A stretch of DNA of 64,000 nt from JABCPE02 sp963516475 (GTDB lineage Bacteria; Bacteroidota; Bacteroidia; Flavobacteriales; Weeksellaceae): assembly GCA_963516475.1 (NCBI GenBank), contig CAUQBR010000001.1, forward strand, positions 124,001-188,000, in the 5' to 3' direction. Below the pieces are notes generated by a model. That model searched no databases and was not told the DNA's origin. It saw only the letters and a list, made by a program, of their open reading frames with translations. Below are positions 16,882-25,103 of this stretch, piece by piece (the first letter of the stretch is position 1; every line of letters starts with the position of its first letter). A program made the translations under genes and the position numbers.

Positions 16882-19293
16882 ATGATAGAAGAATTTGAAG
16901 ATATCTCTTTTGAAAGTCTTATGGACGATGGTTTCAGTGTTATAACCGAAGAAATTCACGATAAAAACGAACAGCCAAAGGAGGAGCAGGAGTCTTTTCC
17001 CATTTTGCCTGTGAAAAATATGGTGATGTTTCCTAATGTGGTGATTCCCATCACTGCTGGAAGAGGAAAATCTATAAAACTGTTGGAAGAAGCTTATAAT
17101 AACAAAGAATACATAGGCGTCATCTGTCAGAAAAACTCTGATGTAGAAACACCAAAAATTGGAGATTTGAACTCCATAGGAACGATTTCAAGAATTATCA
17201 AAATCATCAAACTTCCTAATGGAAATATCACGGCTATCACTCGTGGTGTGCACCGTTTCCGTGTGAAAAACTACATTTCCACAGAGCCGTTTTTCAGAGC
17301 AGAAATACAAAAAATGAGAGATTCTTCGCCAAAGAACAAAGAGGAATTTTATGCACTGATAGACAATATCAAAGATTTAGCAATAAAAATAATAGAGCTT
17401 GATCCGAACATTCCTAACGCGGCTAATTTCGCTATTAAAAACATAGATGGAGCAGAAGATTTGCTGAATTTCATCTGCGTGAATGGTAATTTCTCAACAG
17501 TAAATAAACAAAAACTACTGGAAGAAAAAAGCCTTTCCATTCGTGCAAGAAAATGCTATGAACTCCTGCAGGAAGATTTCAAAAAACTGGAATTGAGAAA
17601 TAAAATCCATCAGAAAACCACTAAGGAATTAGACAAACATCAGAGAGAATATTTTCTAAATCAGCAGATTAAAACCATTCAGGAAGAGCTGGGCGGAGGC
17701 ACAGAAAACGATATAGAAGAGCTGAAAGCCAAAGCGAAAAAAATAAAATGGAGTGAGGAAATAGAAAATCATTTTAATAAGGAAATCAACCGTCTGCAAA
17801 GGCATAATCCGAACTCGCCTGACTATAATGTACAGAGAAATTATCTGGATTTCTTCACAGACCTGCCTTGGGAAAATTATACCAAAGATACTTTTGACCT
17901 TCCAAAGGCCGAGGCTGTACTCAATAGAGACCACTTTGGGCTGGAAGACATCAAGAAAAGAGTCTTGGAACACATGGCTGTCCTTAAACTCAAAAACAAT
18001 ATGAAATCGCCTATTCTCTGCCTTGTAGGGCCTCCTGGTGTGGGAAAAACTTCCTTAGGAAAGTCCGTAGCAGATGCTTTGGGAAGAAAATACATTCGCC
18101 TTTCTTTGGGCGGTCTGCACGATGAAAGCGAGATACGAGGACACAGAAAAACCTACATTGGTGCCATGGCTGGGCGTATTCTTCAATCCATCAAAAAGGC
18201 TGGAACTTCTAATCCTGTTATTGTTTTGGATGAAATAGACAAACTCGGCACGGGAACTCACGGAGACCCATCTTCCGCCCTGCTGGAAGTCCTTGACCCT
18301 GAACAGAATAACAGCTTTTACGACAATTATTTAGAAATAGGCTATGACTTATCAAAGGTAATGTTCATCGCCACAGCGAACAGCCTTTCTACCATCCAGA
18401 GGGCGCTGCTTGACCGAATGGAAATCATCAATCTTTCGGGATATACTTTGGAAGAAAAAGTAGAAATCGCTAAAAGACACCTGCTGAAAAAACAAATCCA
18501 CAAACACGGGCTGTCTCCGCAAGAATTAAAATTAGGTTCAAAAGAACTAAAACACATCATAGAAGCCCACACAAGGGAAAGCGGCGTGAGAAGATTAGAG
18601 AAAAACTTGGCGGCTATTGCCCGCTGGGTAGCTCTACAAATCACGATGAATAAAGAATACGACCCTAAAATCAGCATCAAAAAAATTGATGAAATTTTAG
18701 GCGTTCCTATGAGCAAAGCCGTTTCTGAAACCACCAATGAAACAGGTGTGGTGACAGGTCTGGCTTGGACAAGTGTGGGAGGAGATATTTTGTTCATTGA
18801 GAGTATTTTATCCAATGGAAAAGGAACTCTCAGCATGACAGGGAATCTAGGAACAGTAATGAAAGAAAGTGCTACTTTGGCCTTGGAATACATCAAAGCA
18901 AAGCACAAGGAACTAGGAATAGACACGGAGGATTTAGAAAGTAAAAATATCCATATCCATGTACCAGAAGGCGCTACACCGAAAGATGGCCCTTCTGCGG
19001 GAATTGCGATGCTTACCTCTATGGTGTCCAGCTACACCAACCGAAAAGTAAGACCTCATCTGGCAATGACAGGCGAAATCACCCTGAGAGGAAAAGTGCT
19101 TCCTGTGGGAGGAATTAAGGAAAAACTCTTGGCGGCGGTTCGCTCAGGCGTGAAAGAAGTAATTCTCTGCGAGGAAAACAGAAAAGATGTGGAAGATATC
19201 AAGGGAGATTATTTCAAGGATTTAAAAATCCATTATGTGAAAACGATGAAAGAAGTAGTAAATTTAGCTTTAGAAAAAAAAATAACGGCATGA
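16882..19293 (+). CDS. lon: ATP-dependent protease Lon
   Basis: Cytosolic AAA+ serine protease that degrades damaged and regulatory proteins. The 803-residue protein has the N-terminal substrate-binding domain (about 38-235, starting FPILPVKNMVMFPNVVIPI), a helical middle region, an AAA+ module with Walker A GPPGVGKT (about 382-389) and Walker B VIVLDEIDK, and the protease domain with the Ser705-Lys746 dyad (DGPSAGIAM and GGIKEKLLAA). An extra N-terminal acidic extension of about 35 residues is present. Its stop overlaps the aroQ start (ATGA), so aroQ is translationally coupled. Confidence 0.97.
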   Translation: MIEEFEDISFESLMDDGFSVITEEIHDKNEQPKEEQESFPILPVKNMVMFPNVVIPITAGRGKSIKLLEEAYNNKEYIGVICQKNSDVETPKIGDLNSIGTISRIIKIIKLPNGNITAITRGVHRFRVKNYISTEPFFRAEIQKMRDSSPKNKEEFYALIDNIKDLAIKIIELDPNIPNAANFAIKNIDGAEDLLNFICVNGNFSTVNKQKLLEEKSLSIRARKCYELLQEDFKKLELRNKIHQKTTKELDKHQREYFLNQQIKTIQEELGGGTENDIEELKAKAKKIKWSEEIENHFNKEINRLQRHNPNSPDYNVQRNYLDFFTDLPWENYTKDTFDLPKAEAVLNRDHFGLEDIKKRVLEHMAVLKLKNNMKSPILCLVGPPGVGKTSLGKSVADALGRKYIRLSLGGLHDESEIRGHRKTYIGAMAGRILQSIKKAGTSNPVIVLDEIDKLGTGTHGDPSSALLEVLDPEQNNSFYDNYLEIGYDLSKVMFIATANSLSTIQRALLDRMEIINLSGYTLEEKVEIAKRHLLKKQIHKHGLSPQELKLGSKELKHIIEAHTRESGVRRLEKNLAAIARWVALQITMNKEYDPKISIKKIDEILGVPMSKAVSETTNETGVVTGLAWTSVGGDILFIESILSNGKGTLSMTGNLGTVMKESATLALEYIKAKHKELGIDTEDLESKNIHIHVPEGATPKDGPSAGIAMLTSMVSSYTNRKVRPHLAMTGEITLRGKVLPVGGIKEKLLAAVRSGVKEVILCEENRKDVEDIKGDYFKDLKIHYVKTMKEVVNLALEKKITA

Positions 19294-19697
19294 AAATTCT
19301 AATCGTCAATGGTCCTAATCTAAACCTCCTCGGAACTCGTGAACCTGAAATCTATGGAACGATTTCTATGGCTGATTTTTTAGAAAATCTAAAGGAAAAA
19401 TTTCCCGAAGATGAAATTCTATTTTTCCAATCCAATGTAGAGGGAGAAATCATCAACAGACTGCAAGAAGATGATTACAAAGCTCTTATCATCAATCCTG
19501 CCGCCTATACCCATTACTCTTATGCGATTGCAGACTGTCTCAGAAACATTCAAAAACCAAAAATAGAAGTCCATATCAGCAACATCTATGCAAGAGAAGA
19601 ATTTAGGCAAAAGTCGGTAACTGCAGCTCATTGCAGCGGTGTCATCTCTGGATTTGGGTTAGATGGCTACCGACTAGCTGTTTTAAGTTTGAAATAA
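19290..19697 (+). CDS. aroQ: 3-Dehydroquinate dehydratase, type II
   Basis: Third step of the shikimate pathway, dehydrating 3-dehydroquinate. The 135-residue protein has the type II signature NGPNLNLLGTREPEIYG (about 7-23), with Arg and Tyr of the catalytic loop, QSNVEGEIINRLQ (about 48-60), INPAAYTHYSYAI (about 70-82) and HISNIYAREEFR (about 99-110, catalytic His). It is slightly shorter than the usual 140-150 residues. It overlaps lon by four bases and ends before a strong terminator. Confidence 0.95.
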   Translation: MKILIVNGPNLNLLGTREPEIYGTISMADFLENLKEKFPEDEILFFQSNVEGEIINRLQEDDYKALIINPAAYTHYSYAIADCLRNIQKPKIEVHISNIYAREEFRQKSVTAAHCSGVISGFGLDGYRLAVLSLK

Positions 19698-19727
19698 AGT
19701 TTTTATTGTTTTAAAAAAAATTAAACT

Positions 19728-19762
19728 AAAATCTCCTCATTAAAATAATGAGGAGGTTTTTA
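19728..19762 (+). terminator. Intrinsic terminator after aroQ
   Basis: ATCTCCTCATTA and TAATGAGGAGGT form a near-perfect 12-bp stem with an AAA loop, followed by TTTTTATT. Confidence 0.85.
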
Positions 19763-19796
19763 TTGTGAGTAAAAAATACATTTGGGATATTATCCC

Positions 19797-20138
19797 TTAC
19801 CACCATTTTTGACTTTGCCCAACAAGGACATAAGTATTATTTATTTTTCTGTATATATAGAGTTTTTCGCTGTTAAGCGCTTTATATACAGAATCATTCT
19901 TTTTTATAATATTTGAAGGTTTATCATTAAAAAAATGTTCATCTACAAAATAGTCTCCTTTATCATTTCTATTATAACGGTAATGGTTTCCTCCTCTTTT
20001 TAGAAAAATATCCCAAACCACGCCTTTTATTTCTGTTTTATACATATTTTGTTTTTGTATTTTTCTTATAATATAATCAGATACATTTATTACAATGATG
20101 CTTAGCAGAAACATTATTATAATATTCTTCTTTTTCAT
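19797..20138 (-). CDS. Hypothetical single-pass membrane or secreted protein
   Basis: A 113-residue protein with a basic N-terminus (MKKKN) and one hydrophobic segment (about 5-24), then a short basic stretch and an outside region rich in Lys, Asn and Tyr. The hydrophobic segment lacks an obvious cleavage site, so an N-terminal anchor is more likely than secretion. I do not recognise the family. It is the last gene of the minus-strand block and is AT-rich compared with the neighbouring housekeeping genes. Confidence 0.55.
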   Translation of the reverse strand: MKKKNIIIMFLLSIIVINVSDYIIRKIQKQNMYKTEIKGVVWDIFLKRGGNHYRYNRNDKGDYFVDEHFFNDKPSNIIKKNDSVYKALNSEKLYIYRKINNTYVLVGQSQKWW

Positions 20139-20253
20139 TATCTTTTATTTGAATAATTTGCTTTACCTGTTTTTGTGTAAACTTTTGTTTTTGCTTTGGC
20201 GTTTCTTTGGTAAAGTTCAGATGAACTCTCGTTTGTGTTTTTCTAATTATTTC
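20139..20253 (-). other. Possible remnant of a degraded coding region
   Basis: Minus-strand sequence immediately upstream of the 113-residue gene contains a start-less stretch of 34 codons (from about 20243 to the TAA at 20139) with a lysine-rich, protein-like composition, including KVYTKTGKANYSNKR just before the stop. An in-frame TAG precedes it. It could be the tail of a lost gene; composition is the only evidence. Confidence 0.2.
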
Positions 20254-20261
20254 AGAAATTT

Positions 20262-20294
20262 AACTAAAAATTTCCACTATTTTAGCAGTGGAGA
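20262..20294 (-). terminator. Candidate terminator after the aspartyl protease gene
   Basis: On the minus strand TCCACT pairs with AGTGGA around an 8-base loop, followed by AATTTTTAG. The stem is short (6 bp). Confidence 0.45.
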
Positions 20295-20304
20295 CTTTAT
20301 ATAT

Positions 20305-21480
20305 TTATAGAAGTTCTTTTAATTTTAATTTGATTTTTTTCTCTTCTTCACCATCCAGATATTTTATGACAATATTTTTGTTCTTTTGACTCAGCATCTT
20401 ACGATAAACCGCTATATCATTAGAAACTTTACCATTTATAGATATTATCTTTTGCCCTTCTTTTAGTCCCAATTTTTCTGCTTCTGAGTTTTCAACCACA
20501 CTGGAAATTAAAATTCCACTTTCAGATTTTTTTAATTTAATAGGACTTACTGGGATTACAAACTTATTGTTATATAAATAGTTAGGTTTTATATACAATA
20601 TCATATCCTTGTAATCCAAAATAATATTAAAACGATTGATAATCTCACTCCCCAAAATCCCCAAATATTCTTTATAAGAACTTACACCTTCTTTATCAGA
20701 AGATAAAGCAACTGGAACATTATCAAATGTGAAACTTCCTAATTTTATCCTTTTAATTTTAGTATTTACTGTTTTCGTTTTATTACTAAGGTTATTTGAA
20801 TCAGTAACGAAACTTTTACCCAACTTATAAGTAAGGTAATTTTCCTCTACAAATGGTGCATTAAAAAGTAATGAAAGCCCTGCCCCACTATCAAAAAAAA
20901 CATCTCCTGTAAACTTCCATCCACCATCCATTTCTACTGTAATAGGAAACTGAGGGATTGGTATATTATTCTTAAAACTAAAAGAAATTCCTGTGAACCC
21001 CTCCTTATCAGGCATGGTATCCTTGTATAGTTCTATTTGTTTTTTCTCAAAATCTATCTTGGTAACATAATTTTTGATAATATCATTACCAATAATCCCA
21101 TCAAAAGGCTTCTCCAAAAGACTTTTTAGCCTTGATAAATCTTCAAGTACGAAATGTACTCCATCTATATTTTTGTCTTTGGTAAGGAAAATTTTTTGAT
21201 TCAAAACCATATCATATACCTTTTCTCCTCCTGCCCCTGAAACTTTCTGTTGATAATTTGCTTTTAGTCCAAACTTACCTGCCGTCTCCTTGTCCAGTAA
21301 TGTGGCTGTAGCTCCTGTATCAAAATAAAATGTCAAACTATCCTTCTCTGTAGGAAGTTTTATCAAAATATACTTATCTTCATACAATTCAAATGGAAGT
21401 GTTACATCCTGAGCCTGAACCTTAAATAATCCCATTAAAAAGAATATTCCTTTGATAATCTTGCTTTTCATTTTTCCCAT
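20305..21480 (-). CDS. Secreted retropepsin-like aspartyl protease with C-terminal PDZ domain
   Basis: Predicted periplasmic or surface protease. The start is set at the MGKMKSK methionine (21480), or MKSK at 21471, because a signal peptide follows directly (cleavage near VQAQD); a longer frame upstream would run into the preceding gene. Two aspartyl-protease halves are visible: FYFDTGATATLLD (catalytic D-T-G) and VFFDSGAGLSLLF (D-S-G). A PDZ domain (about the last 95 residues) contains EKLGLKEGQKIISINGK. Full length is about 391 residues. Targets are unknown. It starts seven bases after the DUF4253 gene. Confidence 0.85.
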   Translation of the reverse strand: MGKMKSKIIKGIFFLMGLFKVQAQDVTLPFELYEDKYILIKLPTEKDSLTFYFDTGATATLLDKETAGKFGLKANYQQKVSGAGGEKVYDMVLNQKIFLTKDKNIDGVHFVLEDLSRLKSLLEKPFDGIIGNDIIKNYVTKIDFEKKQIELYKDTMPDKEGFTGISFSFKNNIPIPQFPITVEMDGGWKFTGDVFFDSGAGLSLLFNAPFVEENYLTYKLGKSFVTDSNNLSNKTKTVNTKIKRIKLGSFTFDNVPVALSSDKEGVSSYKEYLGILGSEIINRFNIILDYKDMILYIKPNYLYNNKFVIPVSPIKLKKSESGILISSVVENSEAEKLGLKEGQKIISINGKVSNDIAVYRKMLSQKNKNIVIKYLDGEEEKKIKLKLKELL

Positions 21481-21487
21481 TTTTAGT

Positions 21488-22243
21488 TTAATCCCACCAA
21501 AAATACCACTGCTTATTTTGATAAAGTGTCTCCACGAGAGATTCCACATCGCCCACACCCTGCTCCACGATATCCACATCAAAGAGATACTGTTCTATGG
21601 CAAGCTCCACCAAGGCTTCTTTATCAGAAACTGGCTGGTTTAGGTAAAATTCTGCCGTATCATAGGTGATTGTCGCTGGCTCTGCTCCGTGTTTTTCGTG
21701 CCAATATTTTGCCATTGCAGTCATTTCAGCTGGAAGCGGACAGTCATTAAACCCGCCCATCGGCAGCCATGCAAAGGCTTCATAGGATTTTTCTGTCGGA
21801 AGTTTTACGATGACTACATCTTCTTTTATCGTGCTTTTGCTCTCATCATCATAGTTAATATCCAAATAAGCACTAAACATCAGCTCCTCTTCTTCTGGCA
21901 CTTCCCAATGGATTTCATCGGCAGAAACCTCTCCCAAAAGCTCTTTTTTCTCTTCTTTATAAAAATCGGCTCCGTTTAGTTTCTGCGCTTTGGCAAGGAT
22001 TTTTTCACGATAAGTCTTCATCCCTTCCTTTGTGAAATCCAAATCCTCATCCTCCAAATCCGATTCAAATTTTTCAAGCAATATATCATCCGCTGTCACT
22101 ATCACGGGCGTGAATTTCTGCTCTTTGCCTTCCTTCCAAAGATTTAGATAAGTTTCTACCAATTGTCTTGGGTTTGTATTTGGCGCAACTGGAATGACCT
22201 CGCAGTCTAATAACTCTTGTAACTTTTTGATGTTTTCTGTCAT
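21488..22243 (-). CDS. DUF4253 domain protein
   Basis: A 251-residue acidic cytosolic protein. The start is placed at MTENIKKL (22243), since an upstream extension would overlap ctlX and is not protein-like. The C-terminal half has the DUF4253 pattern: AFAWLPMGGFNDCPLP (about 158-173), MAKYWHEKHGAEPATITYDT (about 178-197) and a tail with QPVSDKEALVELAIEQYLF. The family has no established function; related small DUF families appear near toxin systems, but no toxin is adjacent here. Nineteen bases separate it from ctlX. Confidence 0.8.
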   Translation of the reverse strand: MTENIKKLQELLDCEVIPVAPNTNPRQLVETYLNLWKEGKEQKFTPVIVTADDILLEKFESDLEDEDLDFTKEGMKTYREKILAKAQKLNGADFYKEEKKELLGEVSADEIHWEVPEEEELMFSAYLDINYDDESKSTIKEDVVIVKLPTEKSYEAFAWLPMGGFNDCPLPAEMTAMAKYWHEKHGAEPATITYDTAEFYLNQPVSDKEALVELAIEQYLFDVDIVEQGVGDVESLVETLYQNKQWYFWWD

Positions 22244-22262
22244 GATTAAAACTTTTTTTCTG

Positions 22263-23186
22263 CTATTTCTTTGGTAAAAACACTTCCGCAAGCATACATC
22301 TGGCACCACCACCGCCGTTGATTTCTATCGTCCTCAAATCAGAAGAAATGATTTCGCTATATTTTTCAATATTTTTTATCTGCTCCTGTGTGAGTGAGCT
22401 GTATGCTGTTTGACTCATTATCAGAAACTTATCTCCTTTGTCGTTATGCAGCTGGAGCATATTTCCCGCAAAATTATGCATCTGCTCTTCGGTGATTGCT
22501 ATGATTTCTTTTCCTGATTTTTCTATGGTTTCCTCCACCTGTTTTCGCTCCGTTTCATCATCTATACAATCGAGACAAATCACCGCAAACTGGTCTGCCA
22601 GACACATCATCACATTGGTATGATAGATAGGCATTCGCTGGTGGTCTATGGTCTGATACGAATGAAAAACAACAGGTTTAAAACCTATTTTCGTGCAAAA
22701 TTCACGGAACAAATCCTCATCCAGCCGAACAGAAACCGAGCCGTATGCTATCTTATTATCTTGGTCAAAGATGATGCTTCCCGTTCCTTCCAAAAACTTG
22801 TTTTCCTTTTCGTGCTGGGTAAAATCCACGATTTCCTTCACCTCAAAACCTTCATTTTTCAGCTTTTCTATGATGTCCATTCGGCGCTCATCTCTTCGGT
22901 TCGGTGCGAACATCGGATAGAGAACCACCCTTCCCTCTGGGCTGAAACTTACCCAGTTATTTGGAAAAATAGAATCTGGCGTATGTGGTTCCAGAGTGTC
23001 TTTAACTATGATAACATTGATTCCATGAGAACGGAGTTTTTCCACAAAAGCATTAAACTCAGCCAAGGCTTTCAGCTGAGTATTTTCGTTCTCGGAGTTT
23101 ATTTGGAAATAGTTGTTCTCGGCAGTCTGGGCATTATAGCCAAACGCCACAGGCTCTATCATAAGAACGGTGTTGGTTGTCTGCAT
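22263..23186 (-). CDS. ctlX: Citrulline hydrolase CtlX-like, guanidino-modifying enzyme superfamily
   Basis: Member of the guanidine-group-modifying superfamily (arginine deiminase/amidinotransferase fold), 307 residues. It opens with TTNTVLMIEPVAFGYN, typical of CtlX, and has PDSIFPNNWVSF (about 70-81) and GRVVLYPMFAPNRRDER (about 85-101), a His-containing centre, and a C-terminal catalytic Cys in GGGGARCMLAEV. CtlX proteins hydrolyse citrulline to ornithine; this activity is inferred from the family. It lies 13 bases after a second member of the same superfamily, so the two probably act in one arginine-related route. Confidence 0.8.
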   Translation of the reverse strand: MQTTNTVLMIEPVAFGYNAQTAENNYFQINSENENTQLKALAEFNAFVEKLRSHGINVIIVKDTLEPHTPDSIFPNNWVSFSPEGRVVLYPMFAPNRRDERRMDIIEKLKNEGFEVKEIVDFTQHEKENKFLEGTGSIIFDQDNKIAYGSVSVRLDEDLFREFCTKIGFKPVVFHSYQTIDHQRMPIYHTNVMMCLADQFAVICLDCIDDETERKQVEETIEKSGKEIIAITEEQMHNFAGNMLQLHNDKGDKFLIMSQTAYSSLTQEQIKNIEKYSEIISSDLRTIEINGGGGARCMLAEVFLPKK

Positions 23187-23199
23187 TTTCTCTATTTTT

Positions 23200-24114
23200 T
23201 TATTCCCTTACCAGCGGCATAGTGGAGCATCTCAAAAGCCCTCCCATTTTGGATATCTCGCGATAAGGAATTTCTTCTACTTTAATATTCCAAACATCTT
23301 GTAAATGTCTGTTCATCCTTGTGAAAGCGGCATCCGAAACGACTACTTCTGGCGAAATCGAAAAAATATTAGGATTCATTTCAAACATTTCTTCTTTGGT
23401 AACATGGAAACAATTTTCTTCCCCAAAAATATCCAAAATCAGTCTGTAATCGCTCTCATCCACAAATCCATCTTTGTAGATGATACATTTGTCCTTTCCT
23501 ACGGGATTAAATGTACAATCCAGATGCAAAATGCCTTCATACGGAACAGTGTCATTCTTTTTTAGTTCTAGGTCTATTATCCTTTTTTTAGGGAAATATT
23601 CTTTGAGAATTTCTATGGCGTATTCGTTAGTTCTCGCCGTTTTGAAATTTCTATAATCCTCACTAAAACAAGTTCCTATGAATAGAAAATCATTCCATAC
23701 TATGACATCTCCCCCTTCTATATGGGCTGTATCTGGCAGGTTGATGATTTTACGCCACTCCACTTGTTCAAATATTTTGGAATAAGCCTCCTGCTCATCA
23801 GCTCTGTCTGGAATAAGGTTGGACAATATCATCTTATCTTCTATGACAAACGCCACATCTCGCGCGAAGACCTGATTGTAATCTTTGATAATATCTGGAC
23901 GAATAACCTCCACATCGTATTTCTTGAGAACTTTCTCAAACTCGGTCATTTCATTGATAATATCTTCTTCCTTTGGATAGATACCCTGCTGGATGGTATG
24001 GTATGATTTCGCATCATAGCTCTCCTCCAAAGTAGGGTCTGCTCCCATAGATACTGGCTGACCAAGAACTACAGATTTTAATCTTCCTGTTTCGTTATTA
24101 ATATTTAATTTCAT
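23200..24114 (-). CDS. Dimethylarginine dimethylaminohydrolase/arginine deiminase-like enzyme
   Basis: Cytosolic enzyme of 304 residues in the guanidine-group-modifying superfamily. N-terminal LKSVVLGQPVSMG (about 13-25), VFARDVAFVIEDK (about 86-98), HIEGGDVIVWND (about 150-161, acidic substrate residues), LHLDCTFNPVG (about 215-225, catalytic His) and the C-terminal GGLLRCSTMPLVRE with the nucleophilic Cys are visible. It may act on arginine, citrulline or methylated arginine; sequence does not decide. It is the upstream partner of ctlX on the same strand. Confidence 0.8.
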   Translation of the reverse strand: MKLNINNETGRLKSVVLGQPVSMGADPTLEESYDAKSYHTIQQGIYPKEEDIINEMTEFEKVLKKYDVEVIRPDIIKDYNQVFARDVAFVIEDKMILSNLIPDRADEQEAYSKIFEQVEWRKIINLPDTAHIEGGDVIVWNDFLFIGTCFSEDYRNFKTARTNEYAIEILKEYFPKKRIIDLELKKNDTVPYEGILHLDCTFNPVGKDKCIIYKDGFVDESDYRLILDIFGEENCFHVTKEEMFEMNPNIFSISPEVVVSDAAFTRMNRHLQDVWNIKVEEIPYREISKMGGLLRCSTMPLVRE

Positions 24115-24166
24115 AATTTTTTGCTATAATGTTAAGAAAAGACCTATTATTTTTCTTCCTTAAAAA

Positions 24167-24745
24167 TTATTTTATTTTAGGAACTTCTATTTGGATTACT
24201 TTATTTACTAAATCAAGTTTTTTATTTTTCAAGACAGAAAACATATTATCCATCTCTTTTTTAGTGTATGCTCTGTCACTAACACCGAAAAGCAGAACAC
24301 CCTTTCTCTTCGGTGTATTTATTCTAAAATATCGATAAACATTTCTTTCTAAAATAAGAACTTCCTTTCCGTCCTGAGAGTTTTTACTCGTTATAAAATC
24401 AAGTATATATTCATCCTCTCTTTCATACATTTGATAATTTATGATAGGATTTTGCTTTTTGCTATTCTCCAAATTATTGACATTATTGCTTATGGCATTC
24501 TTTGGAGTTAAATCTCCTTCCAAGAAATCAATCATAATCATCCTCGTGTATTTTTCTACATTTTCATTTGGCAAAATATACTCCTGCTTGTAGAAATTAT
24601 CCATTGGATGAGAACTCCATACTAGTTTATAATCCTTATTATCAAATCTATATTTATCTCCTAAATGTAGATAATCTTCCACTTTTTTCTGCGCCATGAA
24701 AAACTGAACCATGAACATCAGAAATAATACTAATCTTCTTTTCAT
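24167..24745 (-). CDS. Hypothetical secreted protein
   Basis: A 192-residue protein with a Sec signal peptide (hydrophobic residues 5-17, cleavage near FFMAQKK). The mature part is mixed alpha/beta with many Asn, Lys and Tyr residues and no cysteine. No known domain was recognised. It lies between the TM2 gene and the DDAH-like gene on the same strand, with gaps of 68 and 52 bases, so cotranscription is possible. Confidence 0.6.
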   Translation of the reverse strand: MKRRLVLFLMFMVQFFMAQKKVEDYLHLGDKYRFDNKDYKLVWSSHPMDNFYKQEYILPNENVEKYTRMIMIDFLEGDLTPKNAISNNVNNLENSKKQNPIINYQMYEREDEYILDFITSKNSQDGKEVLILERNVYRYFRINTPKRKGVLLFGVSDRAYTKKEMDNMFSVLKNKKLDLVNKVIQIEVPKIK

Positions 24746-24813
24746 TATCTTTTATTTTTTAAAAAAGCATCCAAATCCACAAAGAAATCCTTTATATATT
24801 TTGGATTATTATC

Positions 24814-25092
24814 TTAAAACCAAGGTCTTCTTCCTACTTGATAAATTTGGTAAAATTCTTCATCGGATTTTGTAAGATAAATTATCCCTTCTACAAAAGG
24901 AATAACACTCGCTAATCCACATGAGAAAAAACTCATTAATATTTGAAGAACTCCCTCTTTGGTGTATCCTAAAATAAATTTATGAATACCAAAACCTCCT
25001 AACATGATAGCTAAAACTCCCGCTAAGACTTTTTTATTATCTCGATAAATAGGCGAAGGATTTTGAAAGTTCTGATTTTCCATTTTATTCAT
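24814..25092 (-). CDS. TM2 domain membrane protein
   Basis: A 92-residue inner-membrane protein with two hydrophobic segments (about 23-44 and 50-69) separated by a short turn: KVLAGVLAIMLGGFGIHKFI then YTKEGVLQILMSFFSCGL, and a PFVEGIIYL segment after. This is the TM2 domain layout, including the G-HKF-LG motif. The function of bacterial TM2 proteins is unknown. It starts 11 bases past the enolase stop, so it is probably in the enolase transcript. Confidence 0.85.
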   Translation of the reverse strand: MNKMENQNFQNPSPIYRDNKKVLAGVLAIMLGGFGIHKFILGYTKEGVLQILMSFFSCGLASVIPFVEGIIYLTKSDEEFYQIYQVGRRPWF

Positions 25093-25103
25093 GAATTTAA
25101 TTT

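Noticed and set aside
21481..21582. Longer N-terminus of the aspartyl protease
   Set aside because: It would overlap the DUF4253 gene and precede the signal peptide, and its sequence is Trp-rich and not protein-like.
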